A stretch of DNA of 64,000 nucleotides from Pseudoalteromonas rubra (GTDB lineage Bacteria > Pseudomonadota > Gammaproteobacteria > Enterobacterales > Alteromonadaceae). The notes below the pieces were generated by a model that was not told the DNA's origin, ran no database searches, and was given only the letters and a program-made list of their open reading frames with translations. Below are positions 32,960-43,453 of the stretch, piece by piece; the stretch's first letter is position 1, and the number at the start of each line of letters is the position of its first letter. The stretch is from assembly GCF_001482385.1 (NCBI RefSeq), contig NZ_CP013611.1:2480001-2544000 (forward strand), in the 5' to 3' direction. Both the position numbers and the translations under genes were made by a program.

Positions 32960-33394
32960 TTAGTCTTCTACCTTGCCTCCGGCAGCTTCGATAGCTTCGC
33001 GAGCACCTTTAGACACTTTAATGCCTTTAACGGTAACTGCGCGTGAAACTTCGCCAGATTTAACAACTTTTACGAACTGGATGTTCTTTTTAACAATACC
33101 AGCTGCTTGTAACGCGCTTACGTCTACCGTATCGCCTTCAACTTTAGCGATTTCGTATAGGTTTACTTCAGCAGATACTAGAGATTTGCGAGAAGTGAAA
33201 CCGAACTTAGGCAGACGACGTTGCATAGGCATTTGACCGCCTTCGAAACCAACGCGTACTTTACCGCCTGAGCGTGATTTTTGACCTTTGTGACCACGAC
33301 CACCAGTCTTACCAAGACCAGAACCGATACCACGGCCAACACGCTTACCAGCTGTCTTTGCACCAGCAGCAGGTGAAAGTGTATTCAAATGCAT
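32960..33394 (-). CDS. rplO: 50S ribosomal protein L15
   Basis: A 144-residue L15 with the Gly/Arg/Lys-rich N-terminal extension ([20 protein letters not shown]) that threads through 23S rRNA and a globular C-terminal half. Standard length and position between rpmD and secY. Confidence 0.98.
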   Translation of the reverse strand: MHLNTLSPAAGAKTAGKRVGRGIGSGLGKTGGRGHKGQKSRSGGKVRVGFEGGQMPMQRRLPKFGFTSRKSLVSAEVNLYEIAKVEGDTVDVSALQAAGIVKKNIQFVKVVKSGEVSRAVTVKGIKVSKGAREAIEAAGGKVED

Positions 33395-33398
33395 CGAA

Positions 33399-33578
33399 TT
33401 AACCCTCTACCTTAACCATGTAAGAAACTTGGTTGATCATACCGCGAACTGCTGGCGTATCTTCTAGCTCAACAGTGTGGTTGATACGACGTAAACCAAG
33501 GCCACGTAATGTAGCTTTATGCTTCGGTAAACGACCGATTGAGCTACGTACTTGAGTTACTTTTACTGTGTTTGCCAT
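33399..33578 (-). CDS. rpmD: 50S ribosomal protein L30
   Basis: A 59-residue L30 (starts [16 protein letters not shown]; contains [21 protein letters not shown]). It starts 6 bp after the rpsE stop and ends 4 bp before rplO begins. Confidence 0.97.
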   Translation of the reverse strand: MANTVKVTQVRSSIGRLPKHKATLRGLGLRRINHTVELEDTPAVRGMINQVSYMVKVEG

Positions 33579-33584
33579 GGTGTC

Positions 33585-34091
33585 TTACCCCAAAATTTCG
33601 TCAACGCTAAGACCACGTTTAGCAGCAATACCCTCTGGAGAATTCATGTTCTCTAGAGCTGAAACTGTTGCACGAACGATGTTGATCGGGTTAGTAGAAC
33701 CGTATGCTTTTGAAAGTACGTTCTGTACACCAGCAACTTCTAGTACTGCACGCATCGCACCACCGGCGATGATACCTGTACCTTCTGATGCGGGCTGCAT
33801 GTATACTTTAGAACCAGCATGGCGACCCTTGATAGGGTGCTGCAAAGTATGACCGTTAAGGTCTACTGAGATCATGTTACGACGTGCTTTTTCCATTGCT
33901 TTTTGAATAGCAGCTGGAACTTCACGTGCTTTACCGTAACCGAAACCTACTTTACCTGCGCCGTCACCAACTACAGTCAGTGCTGTGAAGCTAAAGATAC
34001 GACCACCTTTAACTACTTTAGACACACGGTTTACCGCGATTAGCTTTTCAGCCAATTCAGGCTGTTGTGCTTTTGCTTCTACGTTAGCCAT
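33585..34091 (-). CDS. rpsE: 30S ribosomal protein S5
   Basis: A 168-residue S5. The double-stranded RNA-binding N-terminal domain ([20 protein letters not shown]) and the C-terminal domain ([20 protein letters not shown]) are intact. Its loop contacts mRNA at the entry site and sets decoding accuracy. Confidence 0.99.
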   Translation of the reverse strand: MANVEAKAQQPELAEKLIAVNRVSKVVKGGRIFSFTALTVVGDGAGKVGFGYGKAREVPAAIQKAMEKARRNMISVDLNGHTLQHPIKGRHAGSKVYMQPASEGTGIIAGGAMRAVLEVAGVQNVLSKAYGSTNPINIVRATVSALENMNSPEGIAAKRGLSVDEILG

Positions 34092-34100
34092 TGTCTACTC

Positions 34101-34451
34101 CTAGAATTGCAGACCGGCTTCACGCGCTGCATCAGCAAGCGCCTTCACACGGCCGTGATATTTAAAGCCACTGCGATCAAAAGCGATTTTTTCAACGCCT
34201 TTGTCAGCTACGCGCTCAGCGATTGCTTTACCAACTGCTTGAGCCGCTTCGATGTTGCCTGTGCCTTTAACTGTTTCAGCAATTGCTTTTTCAACAGTAG
34301 AAGCAGCAGCCAGTACACTACCCTCAGCGTTGATCACTTGAGCGTAAATGTGACGTGGCGTGCGGTGGATAACAAGGCGAGTTGTGCCCTGTTCGATAAT
34401 ATTTCTACGAGTGCGCTTAGCACGACGTAGACGAGCTGTTTTCTTATCCAT
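34101..34451 (-). CDS. rplR: 50S ribosomal protein L18
   Basis: A 116-residue L18, the 5S rRNA-binding protein, with a basic N-terminus ([15 protein letters not shown]) and the conserved [25 protein letters not shown] near its C-terminal end. Normal length. Confidence 0.98.
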   Translation of the reverse strand: MDKKTARLRRAKRTRRNIIEQGTTRLVIHRTPRHIYAQVINAEGSVLAAASTVEKAIAETVKGTGNIEAAQAVGKAIAERVADKGVEKIAFDRSGFKYHGRVKALADAAREAGLQF

Positions 34452-34460
34452 CGTCTTACC

Positions 34461-34991
34461 TTACTTCTTCTTAGCCTCTTTACGACGCACGTATTCGTCA
34501 GCATAACGTACACCTTTACCTTTATAAGGCTCTGGCTCACGGTATGAACGAATGTTCGCAGCAGTTTGACCAACAAGCTGCTTGTCTGCGCCCTTAACAA
34601 CAATTTCAGTTTGGCTTGGAGCTTCGATAGTGATACCCGCTGGGATCTCGAAGTTCACTGGGTGAGAGAAGCCAAGAGTCAAGTCTAATACTTTACCCTT
34701 AACTGCTGCACGGTAACCAACACCTACAAGTTGTAGTTTCTTCTCAAAACCTTCGTTAGCACCAATGATCATGTTATTGATCAACGCACGTGCAGTACCC
34801 GCTTGAGCCCAAGCGTTAGCAACTTCACGTGGAGTTGTAGTGATAACGTTGTCGTTAAGTGAAACTTCAACCGCAGCATTGATAGTGCGCGTTAATTCAC
34901 CGTTTTTGCCTTTAACTTTGATGTCCTGGCCGTTAACTGTAACTTCAACACCGGCAGGAACAGTAATAGGAGCCTTCGCTATACGAGACAT
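34461..34991 (-). CDS. rplF: 50S ribosomal protein L6
   Basis: A 176-residue L6 with two repeated L6 folds and the C-terminal signature [20 protein letters not shown]. It sits near the factor-binding site. Standard in length and place. Confidence 0.98.
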   Translation of the reverse strand: MSRIAKAPITVPAGVEVTVNGQDIKVKGKNGELTRTINAAVEVSLNDNVITTTPREVANAWAQAGTARALINNMIIGANEGFEKKLQLVGVGYRAAVKGKVLDLTLGFSHPVNFEIPAGITIEAPSQTEIVVKGADKQLVGQTAANIRSYREPEPYKGKGVRYADEYVRRKEAKKK

Positions 34992-35004
34992 AGTTCCCCT
35001 CCGA

Positions 35005-35397
35005 TTAAGCTACAAAGCCAATGATTTCACCACCAACACCAGCGTTACGCGCAGCGCGGTCTGTCATCAGGCCTTTAGAAGTTGATACGATAGCGATACC
35101 TAGACCACCCATTACCTTTGGTAATTCGTCACGTCTCTTATAGATACGTAGACCAGGGCGGCTAACACGCTGGATGTTTTCGATAACAGCTTTGCCTTCG
35201 AAGTACTTAAGTTCGATAGTCAATTCTGCTTTAACGTCACCAGATACTGCGAAGTCACCGATGTAACCTTCGTCTTTTAGTACCTTAGCAATAGCTACTT
35301 TCAGCTTTGAAGTTGGCATAGTTACAGATACCTTCTTCGCAGTCTGACCGTTACGGATGCGTGTAAACAAATCCGCAATTGGATCTTGCAAGCTCAT
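35005..35397 (-). CDS. rpsH: 30S ribosomal protein S8
   Basis: A 130-residue S8 (C-terminal [26 protein letters not shown]). It binds central-domain 16S rRNA and, in E. coli, represses the spc operon by binding mRNA near the rplE start; I could not confirm such a site here. Confidence 0.98.
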   Translation of the reverse strand: MSLQDPIADLFTRIRNGQTAKKVSVTMPTSKLKVAIAKVLKDEGYIGDFAVSGDVKAELTIELKYFEGKAVIENIQRVSRPGLRIYKRRDELPKVMGGLGIAIVSTSKGLMTDRAARNAGVGGEIIGFVA

Positions 35398-35417
35398 GTC
35401 TTACTCCCGTGATTCTA

Positions 35418-35723
35418 TTACCAACTAGCCTTTTTAAGGCCAGGAATTTCACCGCGCATAGCAGCTTCGCGAACTTTGATACGGCTCATGCCGAACTTGC
35501 GAAGGTAACCATGTGGGCGGCCCGTGATGTTACAACGATTACGTTGACGTGAAGGGCTAGAATCGCGTGGTAAAGACTGTAGCTTTAACACTGCATCCCA
35601 ACGCTCATCATCAGATGCGTTAACATCGCTGATGATAGCTTTTAACGCAGCACGCTTTTCAGCATACTGAGCAACTAATTTAGCACGTTTTACGTCACGT
35701 GCTTTCATTGAATTCTTTGCCAT
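35418..35723 (-). CDS. rpsN: 30S ribosomal protein S14
   Basis: A 101-residue, long, zinc-free S14: it lacks the CxxC pairs of the short form and carries the C-terminal [22 protein letters not shown]. Normal for gammaproteobacteria. Confidence 0.98.
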   Translation of the reverse strand: MAKNSMKARDVKRAKLVAQYAEKRAALKAIISDVNASDDERWDAVLKLQSLPRDSSPSRQRNRCNITGRPHGYLRKFGMSRIKVREAAMRGEIPGLKKASW

Positions 35724-35733
35724 AACCCTACCC

Positions 35734-36273
35734 TTACTTTTTGAATGGGAAGTTGAACGCTTCTAACAACGCACGGCCTTCGTCATCTGTTTTCGCAGAA
35801 GTAGTGATTGTGATGTCCATACCGCGAACACGGTCGACTTTATCATAATCGATTTCTGGGAAGATGATTTGCTCACGTACGCCCATAGAATAGTTACCGC
35901 GACCGTCGAAAGACTTTGCGCTAACACCGCGGAAGTCACGAATACGTGGCATCGCGATAGAGACTAGACGCTCTAGGAAATCCCACATACGCTCGCCGCG
36001 TAGGGTTACTTTACAGCCAATTGGGTAACCTTCACGGATCTTAAAGCCAGCAACAGATTTGCGTGCTTTAGTTACCAGAGGCTTCTGACCAGAGATAGCT
36101 TCTAGGTCTGCTACTGCATTCTCTAGAATTTTCTTGTCAGCTAGGGCTTCGCCCACACCCATGTTTAGTGTGATCTTTTCGATCTGAGGGACTTGCATGA
36201 CAGAGCTGTAACCGAACTTTTCGAAAAGTTCTTTTACTACTTTGTCTTTGTACACTTCATGCAGTTTCGCCAT
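35734..36273 (-). CDS. rplE: 50S ribosomal protein L5
   Basis: A 179-residue L5, which binds 5S rRNA with L18. Visible are [33 protein letters not shown] and the C-terminal [20 protein letters not shown]. Confidence 0.98.
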   Translation of the reverse strand: MAKLHEVYKDKVVKELFEKFGYSSVMQVPQIEKITLNMGVGEALADKKILENAVADLEAISGQKPLVTKARKSVAGFKIREGYPIGCKVTLRGERMWDFLERLVSIAMPRIRDFRGVSAKSFDGRGNYSMGVREQIIFPEIDYDKVDRVRGMDITITTSAKTDDEGRALLEAFNFPFKK

Positions 36274-36288
36274 CGTCTACTCCAACTA

Positions 36289-36603
36289 TTAGATAGTTTT
36301 ACCAGTAGACTTGAAGAAACGGACTTTTTTACCGTCTTCAAATCTAAAACCTACACGATCTGCTTTGCCAGTTTCGGCATTAAAGATCGCGACATTAGAT
36401 ACGTCGATAGACGCTTCTTTCTCAACAATGCCGCCAGCTTGCTGTAGTTGTGGTACAGGCTTCTGGTGCTTTTTGATGATATTGATGCCTTCGACAAATA
36501 CTCGACCAGTTTCAGTTACAAGTGAAAGCACTTTACCGCGCTTACCTTTGTCTTTACCGGCTAGTACGATTACTTCGTCATCACGACGGATTTTTGCTGC
36601 CAT
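36289..36603 (-). CDS. rplX: 50S ribosomal protein L24
   Basis: A 104-residue L24 with a KOW motif ([18 protein letters not shown]), an assembly initiator of the large subunit. The gene ends 15 bp before rplE. Confidence 0.98.
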   Translation of the reverse strand: MAAKIRRDDEVIVLAGKDKGKRGKVLSLVTETGRVFVEGINIIKKHQKPVPQLQQAGGIVEKEASIDVSNVAIFNAETGKADRVGFRFEDGKKVRFFKSTGKTI

Positions 36604-36613
36604 GATCGACTCC

Positions 36614-36982
36614 TTATAGTACTTCTGGTGCTAGTGAAACGATCTTCATGAACTTTTCGTTACGTAGTTCACGAGTCACAGGGCCGAAGATACGAGTTCC
36701 GATCGGCTGTAGGCTATCGTTAAGGATAACAGCAGCATTACTGTCGAAACGGATCAAAGAACCGTCTGGACGACGAACGCCTTTTTTGGTGCGCACAACT
36801 ACTGCGTTTTTAACATCACCTTTCTTCACTTTACCGCGAGGAATCGCTTCTTTAACAGAAACTTTAATGATGTCGCCAACCGCTGCGTAGCGACGGTGCG
36901 AACCACCTAAGACTTTAATACACTGCACTTTGCGAGCGCCGCTGTTATCAGCAACGTCCAGCTGAGTTTGCATTTGGATCAT
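36614..36982 (-). CDS. rplN: 50S ribosomal protein L14
   Basis: A 122-residue L14 ([19 protein letters not shown] start; C-terminal [13 protein letters not shown]). Here it is the first gene of the ribosomal block: the upstream 300 bp hold no rpsQ, rpmC or rplP, which normally precede it in the S10 operon. Confidence 0.99.
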   Translation of the reverse strand: MIQMQTQLDVADNSGARKVQCIKVLGGSHRRYAAVGDIIKVSVKEAIPRGKVKKGDVKNAVVVRTKKGVRRPDGSLIRFDSNAAVILNDSLQPIGTRIFGPVTRELRNEKFMKIVSLAPEVL

Positions 36983-37282
36983 CTTGATGAGCTCCGGTGT
37001 AATTACAACACGCCTAGATTTTGTTTAAAACCCAAGCATTTAGATTAATTTCCACTCAAATTACGAACGTGTCGTGCTTCAAGGGCGGGCAATTGTAACA
37101 GCAAAGCAGCGCTAAAGATAGTTCAATTTTTAATTAATTTGAGTGCGCTACTGTGCCGAACTTGCTGTAAAACAGGGATATGGGGACAAACCAAATCTTC
37201 ACAAGTCACACTACCAAACTAATTATGCAAAACGATTACAAACGCAATCGACATAACCTCTTATCTGTGAACAAAAAACAGA
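36983..37282 (-). promoter_or_regulatory. spc operon promoter region
   Basis: 300 bp without a gene between a polysaccharide deacetylase and rplN on the same strand. A good -10 (TACAAT, 37092-37097, minus) followed by a GC-rich discriminator (TGCCCGCCC) lies about 110 bp before rplN; I see no strong -35 at 17 bp. The leader between 36983 and 37085 is AT-rich. Confidence 0.45.
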
Positions 37283-38104
37283 CTATTCAGGTTCTTTGCG
37301 GTGCATTTTTATGTAACTGGCGACCTTTTCGACAGTGTCCACCCAGTAACCGCTTTGCGGCGCATTTAAATATTGAATTAATTGTGACAGCACCCTTGCA
37401 TCGACACTGTAACGGCCGTTTTCGCCCACCTCGTGTCCAGCCAGGATAATCCATTTGTTGTTTTCCCGCAGCGCTTCGATGGTTGCTTTTAGCTCCTCAA
37501 AGGTCAAGCCATCCATTTTTATCCCGGTGAGCTGAGCGAAATCGGTATAAACCGGATTGTTTGCGGTTTCATCCAGCCAGGTACGGCCAGTCTCAAAATG
37601 TCGGGCAATTAGCGGAACGTAGCTTTTTACCTGTGCACCACGGCCAACAAAGGTATTGCCACACGGATAGGCAAAGCTCTTAGGCTCAACACCCAGCTGG
37701 GTTTTCATATCCTGTTCCAGCCAGGCAAGATTAACCTGTTCTAACCCCTTATTCCGCGCTCTCAGCCAGTCGAAGTTACCGGTGCACAAATGAGACAACG
37801 TGTGATTGCCCAGCTCATGACCCATTTTTACCACCTTGCGCCAGTCCTTAAGGCGTGCCCCCACCGGTTCTGGCATAACGTAGAAAGTCGCTTTGATCCC
37901 GTGTTGTTCGAGAATAGGGATGCCCACGTCAAGTTGACTCTCTCTGGCATCATCAAAAGTCAGACTAACCGCATTGCGTGCGCCCTGCGGGTATTGGAAA
38001 GTCGTCATATGCGATTGTTCAGTCGCACTGTGTGTGTCTGCCAGGACGCACGCATGGCTCAGCATACCGCATAGTAGGATAAGAAGTTGTCGTTTATTTA
38101 TCAT
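37283..38104 (-). CDS. Secreted polysaccharide deacetylase
   Basis: A 273-residue NodB-homology (carbohydrate esterase 4) protein with a signal peptide (1 to about 22, ending VLA-D). Motif 1 is SLTFDDARESQ (catalytic base and metal Asp), motif 2 GNHTLSH (metal His pair), motif 3 AYPCGNTF; the late LAGHEVGE supplies the His. It should remove N-acetyl groups from a GlcNAc-containing polymer in the periplasm or outside. No glycosyltransferases lie beside it, so the substrate is open. Confidence 0.9.
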   Translation of the reverse strand: MINKRQLLILLCGMLSHACVLADTHSATEQSHMTTFQYPQGARNAVSLTFDDARESQLDVGIPILEQHGIKATFYVMPEPVGARLKDWRKVVKMGHELGNHTLSHLCTGNFDWLRARNKGLEQVNLAWLEQDMKTQLGVEPKSFAYPCGNTFVGRGAQVKSYVPLIARHFETGRTWLDETANNPVYTDFAQLTGIKMDGLTFEELKATIEALRENNKWIILAGHEVGENGRYSVDARVLSQLIQYLNAPQSGYWVDTVEKVASYIKMHRKEPE

Positions 38105-38235
38105 ATGTCACTCCGGGTAAATGGTTCAGGGTCTTGGCGAGGAGGATATGAGTGTGACAAAGCCACGTATACTTCGGGACTTAAGGTTTTCTGAAGGATG
38201 CTTATGAAAGTGTTAAGGTTATGAATTACGGGCAT

Positions 38236-38265
38236 AATACACCGGGCAGCAAGGCCCGATGTATT
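38236..38265. terminator. Long hairpin after the AsmA-like gene
   Basis: An 11-bp stem with one mismatch (AATACaCCGGGC/GCCCGaTGTATT) lies 17 bp beyond the AsmA-like stop codon. There is no T run, so it may end or stabilise the RNA without being a classic terminator. Confidence 0.5.
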
Positions 38266-38281
38266 ACCTGATTGACCGAGA

Positions 38282-40231
38282 CTATCCGCCAAAAAAGCCC
38301 TTTAACTTATCTTTGAGCTTCTCTTTAACCGCGTCTTTGGCTTTGTCTTTGGCCGCGCCACTTAAATCCAACTTAGTCTCCACTTGATGGAATGGCCCCT
38401 TAATTCTGACCGGGATTTTAAAGCCAGTGCTGTCATCCTGGCTCTGCTGGCCTTCAATGGTATCTACAATGCCGGTCACGACCCGATAGTTGACGTACGT
38501 TTTGGGCAGATCGACTTCCCCTTCTCCGGTGATGCGAATTAATGGACTTGCCAGATTCAGATCGCGGTTACGACCAACCCCGTTAAGGAACTGGAAGCTT
38601 CCGGTCAGCGCAGAGAAATCTGTTTTCTGATCCGGGTCAAAATCGGCGTTCACCCCCTCAGAAACCGAAGAGAAATTCCCTTTGAGCATTTCTTTTCCTT
38701 TGCGCACCATCTCCGCCAGGTTTGCTCCTTTGACACCCCCATCTTTAAACTCAAACGCCAGTTCGCCAGCCAGTGCCGAAACAAATTGCTTCTGACTGAC
38801 ACCTCGGGTCTCGAGGTCCCAGTTCAGGCTTCCCTTACCCAATACCTTGTCAAACCCTATTGCATCGGTCAAAAGCGGCTCGGCATTAATACCATTCAGG
38901 GCAAAATTGGTGGTCACCTGATAAGGCTTAGACGCGGCATTAACATGCACAACCCCTTTGCCCTGTCCTTCATAGGCAGCAAACTTATCCATCGACAATT
39001 TTGCTTTGCCTTTGTTGAGCGCGACTGAGAACTGATTAGCACCCAGTTTAATTTCTCTGGCACGTAAACCACTGGAGCGGATCACGACATTGGCATCCAG
39101 CATATTCAACGCCGACAGATCAATTTCACTGTCATCCCAGACAATCGGCTGTGGTTCACCCGGTGCGCTTTTGGGCTGCTCAGGTGCCTCAACCGGCTCT
39201 GGTAAATACGGGTTGAGGTCCAGCATCCCTAAATCCACATCCGCATTCACACTCAGGCGTTCGCCTAATGTGATCTCACTGCGTCCCTGAATGCCCAGCT
39301 TGTCCAGTTTGGCTTTTAAAGACTGCAGTGCAAATACGTTACTGGCAAAACGCATTTCTCCGGCTACTTCAAACTGATTAAACGCTTGAGGCTTCGCTTT
39401 CAGGTCAACCTTTTGCCACTGGGCAATGTCTTTCACTGAATCGCCAGATAATGTCAGTGCCCCGCCGAACACTTTGCCCTGCTCAGTGATCTGGCCATCA
39501 AAGGTCAGATTCACCAGACGCGACTCCAATGCTTGAGAAAAGCTAAAGTCTTTACTTTCTATGGCTTTTGCGGGCGTATCAACCGTCATATTGAGCGCAA
39601 ACGTTTCACCCTGAAAAGCCACCTTGCCATTTAACTCCAGCGCCTTATACAACGAGGGGAGTGTAATCGTCAGTGCCAGGTCTGAAATCGCGTGCCGCGC
39701 ACCTGATGTGGCATCAGCGTATATCAGCTCTCCCCCATAAATAGCAACCTCACCCAGCGCAATATCGAATCCTTTTGGCAGTACCACAGGACCCGACGCG
39801 CTCGGAGCCTGCTCTGCTGGCGTATCTGATGCGGTTCCCTTGCCTAACGCCAGTACCCAGTTGGCCTGACCCGCAGCGTTCTTTTCAAGCAAAATTTTCG
39901 GGTTGCGGATCACAAACTGTTCTAACTGAAACTCCCCCGAAAACAGAGAAACCCAGGGGATATGCACAGCCAGCTGGTCCATCGTCAGCATGTGTGGCTG
40001 ACTGCCTCCTGGCATGTTCTCAAAACGAACATCGTTGAGGGTAATATTCAGGCGCGGCAGAATACTGAGCTCACTGTCGCCTGCAATGTCGAGCTTACGC
40101 CCGGTATTTGCTTCAACCTGTTGCTCCAGCTGCGCAATGATGGTCGAGGTCGGGATCAGCATAGGGGCGACCACAACAGCAATCACCAACACAAGTATCA
40201 GTGCGCCGACCAATTTGAGCACGCGTTTCAT
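38282..40231 (-). CDS. AsmA-family protein
   Basis: A 649-residue AsmA-like protein: one N-terminal membrane anchor (VLKLVGALILVLVIAVVVAPML), then a large periplasmic part. The N-terminal AsmA signature (RKLDIAGDSELSILPRLNITLNDVRFEN) and the C-terminal AsmA domain (ELAFEFKDGGVKGANLAEMVRK) are clear. AsmA proteins are members of the bridge-like lipid-transfer group linked to outer-membrane lipid homeostasis. ATG 40231 has AGGAAGAG upstream; an earlier in-frame ATG (40252) has none. A Pro/Glu-rich linker lies around residues 340-365. Confidence 0.9.
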   Translation of the reverse strand: MKRVLKLVGALILVLVIAVVVAPMLIPTSTIIAQLEQQVEANTGRKLDIAGDSELSILPRLNITLNDVRFENMPGGSQPHMLTMDQLAVHIPWVSLFSGEFQLEQFVIRNPKILLEKNAAGQANWVLALGKGTASDTPAEQAPSASGPVVLPKGFDIALGEVAIYGGELIYADATSGARHAISDLALTITLPSLYKALELNGKVAFQGETFALNMTVDTPAKAIESKDFSFSQALESRLVNLTFDGQITEQGKVFGGALTLSGDSVKDIAQWQKVDLKAKPQAFNQFEVAGEMRFASNVFALQSLKAKLDKLGIQGRSEITLGERLSVNADVDLGMLDLNPYLPEPVEAPEQPKSAPGEPQPIVWDDSEIDLSALNMLDANVVIRSSGLRAREIKLGANQFSVALNKGKAKLSMDKFAAYEGQGKGVVHVNAASKPYQVTTNFALNGINAEPLLTDAIGFDKVLGKGSLNWDLETRGVSQKQFVSALAGELAFEFKDGGVKGANLAEMVRKGKEMLKGNFSSVSEGVNADFDPDQKTDFSALTGSFQFLNGVGRNRDLNLASPLIRITGEGEVDLPKTYVNYRVVTGIVDTIEGQQSQDDSTGFKIPVRIKGPFHQVETKLDLSGAAKDKAKDAVKEKLKDKLKGFFGG

Positions 40232-40441
40232 ATCTCTTCCTTTATAAATCATCTATGACTCATTCTATGATAGCGATTTGGTTGATAAATTCACCTTCAC
40301 CCCGGAAGATTTTTCAATCCGCCATATCTCGCATTGCACTTGTTGGAGATCCCGGTATGATCCACGCCCTTGTCAGTTTTACCGACCTTTCGCTAAACTG
40401 AATAGTCTGAATTAACCCTCTAGTTGGAGAACCGCTGCGAC

Positions 40442-41608
40442 ATGAAGAAGCTGCTCATTTCACCGTCGAACATGGCTTTGGGCGAACAAGAAAGTCAGAT
40501 TTACCAGAACATCCTGAAACAGGCGACCGAGGTCAGTCTCAATCTGATGGCCGTTAAGGTTGAAAATCATCCAGAAGACTTTCTGGGATGGTGCTATGAG
40601 CTATTGGATGTAGCTAAGAACCGCATTAATTTTGAGCTGCTGGACGATCATCAGTTGCCTATCGTGAAAAAGCTTCAGGACATGCTGATCAGCGCCATCA
40701 GTTTTTTGCAGCTGAAAACACTGCGTATTGCGCCCTGGCCGATGATCTGCGAATTCATTCGTCAACGTGAATCAGAGCTGGCACTGGAAGAACAGCTCAA
40801 GCTCATTGAGTACCTGGCTCCATTACGTGCTACGCCGTTACAGGATATGATCAACGAAGACCGTCTGGCATTCAGTGGTAAACATGCTGCCAGCCTGGAT
40901 ACCAGTGTGTACCAATTCGATGTTGAGTGGTTTGCCTCAACCAAAAGTGCCAAGGGATTCCATCAGTTACTCGCCGACTTACCCGGTGAGTTCGATACGG
41001 CACTGGCCCATATTCCGCTCGAAGGCGAAATCACACAGCAGCACTATCAGGAGTTTGTACTGGCGTACCTGATGGCATTCAGTCACAGTGATGAAAAACC
41101 CACTCTGGCGCCTGCCACTCGTCTGCTTGCAATGCGTCGCCCGGATGTGTTCACCCCGCTGGTTAACAGTAAACTGGACGCCCTGTGTCAGGCACTCGGC
41201 ATTGCCAAACTGACCAACCGAGATTTCGAGCGTTACTGGCAAGACGTTGTCGTGGCCATCAATAAGATGCCCTGGTTTGCAACAGGCAATGCAGCAGACG
41301 AATCTGAAGCCAGACTGCTCGCCATTAAGGCCTTATTGCCATGCTTCTTTTTCTATGCAGACAAAGACACGCCACAAAGCTCTAACTACTACAAGCTATT
41401 AAATAAGCCAAAACGAACAAGTTCTGGCAGCACCGCCAGAACCACCCGCCGCAGCAAAGAGTCAGCAGAGACCTTGGTCGATCGGGCACTGAGTGACGAC
41501 AGCATTCCGGAACACATTCGTGCCAAGCGCGACTCTATCATCGCTGAAGTAGAAAAAGGCCGTAGCGTCGACGAAACCATTTCACTGATGCGCGCAATTT
41601 TCGGGTAA
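40442..41608 (+). CDS. Conserved hypothetical cytoplasmic protein
   Basis: A 388-residue soluble protein with no signal or membrane segment, mainly helical, with a basic Ser/Arg/Thr-rich segment (about 325-345, KRTSSGSTARTTRRS) before a short helical C-terminal domain (IRAKRDSIIAEVEKGRSVDETISLMRAIF). I do not recognise a family. It diverges from the AsmA-like gene. The ATG at 40442 is chosen; a TTG 18 bp earlier overlaps the GGAG that is otherwise the only ribosome site, though that GGAG is 12 bp from the ATG. Confidence 0.75.
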   Translation: MKKLLISPSNMALGEQESQIYQNILKQATEVSLNLMAVKVENHPEDFLGWCYELLDVAKNRINFELLDDHQLPIVKKLQDMLISAISFLQLKTLRIAPWPMICEFIRQRESELALEEQLKLIEYLAPLRATPLQDMINEDRLAFSGKHAASLDTSVYQFDVEWFASTKSAKGFHQLLADLPGEFDTALAHIPLEGEITQQHYQEFVLAYLMAFSHSDEKPTLAPATRLLAMRRPDVFTPLVNSKLDALCQALGIAKLTNRDFERYWQDVVVAINKMPWFATGNAADESEARLLAIKALLPCFFFYADKDTPQSSNYYKLLNKPKRTSSGSTARTTRRSKESAETLVDRALSDDSIPEHIRAKRDSIIAEVEKGRSVDETISLMRAIFG

Positions 41609-41613
41609 CCACT

Positions 41614-41667
41614 CGGCTAACCGAGCAATTTGTCCCTATGATCAGGTAGTTATAATCTGCCTGATCA
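41614..41667 (+). terminator. Two small hairpins after the hypothetical gene
   Basis: CTCGG-ctaa-CCGAG (41614-41627) and GATCAGG...CCTGATC (about 41641-41667) follow the stop codon. Neither has a strong T run. Confidence 0.35.
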
Positions 41668-41860
41668 TTGTGCAACAGCGAACAAAAATGCACCAACTGC
41701 GTGCATCTGACTTTCTTTACCTCATATAGTTACACTGCCTGATTGAAAATATATTCATTAAAATCAAGATAGTAAAATTGAACTTCGTCTTTTCCTCAAG
41801 GCTGGCTTAGCCATTGCAACCTCCTGGGCGACAACCACTTTGTGCTCCAGAGGACTCTAC

Positions 41861-42547
41861 ATGAACAATAAACACTCATTAATCTGTGCAATCTCACTGC
41901 TACTCGCTCACCCACTGGCGTTGGCCGATACATCAGCTTCCGTTAGCACCAATGTGGCCGCCAGCTCCAATTACTTCTGGCGTGGGATCACCCAATCGGA
42001 TGATGGCGCCGCCGTCTCTGGCGGGCTGGACTATGACAGCGGGAAAGGATTTTATCTTGGAGCCTGGGCATCCAACGTAGATTTTGGGGACACAGCAAGT
42101 ACCAGTTATGAACTGGATCTCTACGCGGGGTTCAGTGGCGAATTCAAGCAGCTCAGTTATGACCTGGGCTACATTCATTATGCCTATCCAGATGCCGCTG
42201 GCGATATCGACTTTGGCGAACTCTATGCGTCGGTTGGCTGGCAGTATTTCTCCCTCAAACTCAGCCACCTGACCACAGCACAGAGCGATTCAAGCACGGA
42301 AGAAGATATGCTGTACCTAGAACTCAACGCCGCGTTCCCGGTGTTTTCTGAATCTGAATTGAGTCTGCACCTCGGTCGCTCCAGCGGCGATACCGTCATG
42401 GAATGGACGGGTGAAGATGACAGCTACATGGATTATGGCGTCAGCCTGAGCACAGGCGGGCTCACTCTGGGACTGGTCAAGACAGACCTTGATGCCGATG
42501 ATGACATCAAGGCTTATGTGAGTTACGCGCTGGACTTTACACTCTAA
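41861..42547 (+). CDS. TorF-family putative porin
   Basis: A 228-residue outer-membrane protein with a signal peptide (MNNKHSLICAISLLLAHPLALA-D). The mature start SVSTNVAASSNYFWRGITQSDDGAAVSGGLDY is the hallmark of this barrel family (Gcw_chp/TorF), followed by alternating strands and a C-terminal Phe-Thr-Leu strand (AYVSYALDFTL). Family members are predicted porins; substrates are mostly unknown. ATG 41861 has AGAGGA upstream. It stands alone and meets the aldo/keto reductase tail-to-tail. Confidence 0.88.
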   Translation: MNNKHSLICAISLLLAHPLALADTSASVSTNVAASSNYFWRGITQSDDGAAVSGGLDYDSGKGFYLGAWASNVDFGDTASTSYELDLYAGFSGEFKQLSYDLGYIHYAYPDAAGDIDFGELYASVGWQYFSLKLSHLTTAQSDSSTEEDMLYLELNAAFPVFSESELSLHLGRSSGDTVMEWTGEDDSYMDYGVSLSTGGLTLGLVKTDLDADDDIKAYVSYALDFTL

Positions 42548-42565
42548 ACCCGGCGACCCGACTTA

Positions 42566-43453
42566 TTAAGGCACACTATGGCCGGTCGATGCCTGCCAGA
42601 TGCGATACCATTGCTCACGGGATAACGTCAGCGCACGTGCCGCCACGGCGGTATGCACCCGTTCGATGTTACCGGTCCCCAGCACCACGGATGGTTTACT
42701 TGGGTGCATCAGCAACCAGGCATAGATCACCGCATCAATGCCACTGGCACCCACTTCCTCAGCCACTGCATTCAGACAGTCACGCAACCGCAGCGCTTTG
42801 GCTTCTGTCTCGGCAAAGATACGCCCACCTGCCAATGGTGACCACAGCATAGGATGCATACGCAACTGTTGACACTGATCTAAAGTGCCATCATCCAGTG
42901 CTTTCATCTCATAAGGTGAAAACTCGATCTGATTGGTCACAAGCTCAAAATCGAGGCGAGACTGCAACAGACTCAGCTGGGAAGGTGTAAAATTCGACAC
43001 CCCAAAATGCAATACATCACCATTTTGCTTAAGCCGGGTAAACGCCTCTGCCACTTCATCGGCGTCCATCAGATAATCCGGGCGGTGGATCAACAAAGTA
43101 TCAATGCGATCGGTACCAAAGTGCTGCAATGACTGCTGCACTGAGGCAATAATGTGGGCCTGACTTGAATCATAGTGATTGGCTTTACCCGCTAGCCCTT
43201 TGCTGGCCAGCGCGGGGCGAATGCCACATTTGGTGATGATGCTGATCTGTTCCCGAACCGACGGTTGCAACGCCAGTGCACGACCAAAAGCCGCTTCACA
43301 CTCGTACTGGCCATAAATGTCAGCATGATCGGTGTCTCGTATACCCAACTCTGTCAGTTGCTTTACAAAATCCAGAGTCTGAGCCGGGCTTTGCTGCCAG
43401 TCCAGTAAGCGCCAGAACCCGGCGACCAGATCGCCCATTACCTTGTTTGTCAT
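42566..43453 (-). CDS. Aldo/keto reductase (YdhF-like)
   Basis: A 295-residue NADPH-dependent oxidoreductase of the AKR fold. The catalytic tetrad is visible as Asp42 and Tyr47 (TDHADIYG), Lys in IITKCGI, and His in [10 protein letters not shown]. The C-terminal cofactor segment LGTGNIERV is present. Closest in type to E. coli YdhF, whose substrate is not settled. It overlaps the purT stop by 4 bp, an unusual coupling with no obvious metabolic link. Confidence 0.9.
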   Translation of the reverse strand: MTNKVMGDLVAGFWRLLDWQQSPAQTLDFVKQLTELGIRDTDHADIYGQYECEAAFGRALALQPSVREQISIITKCGIRPALASKGLAGKANHYDSSQAHIIASVQQSLQHFGTDRIDTLLIHRPDYLMDADEVAEAFTRLKQNGDVLHFGVSNFTPSQLSLLQSRLDFELVTNQIEFSPYEMKALDDGTLDQCQQLRMHPMLWSPLAGGRIFAETEAKALRLRDCLNAVAEEVGASGIDAVIYAWLLMHPSKPSVVLGTGNIERVHTAVAARALTLSREQWYRIWQASTGHSVP

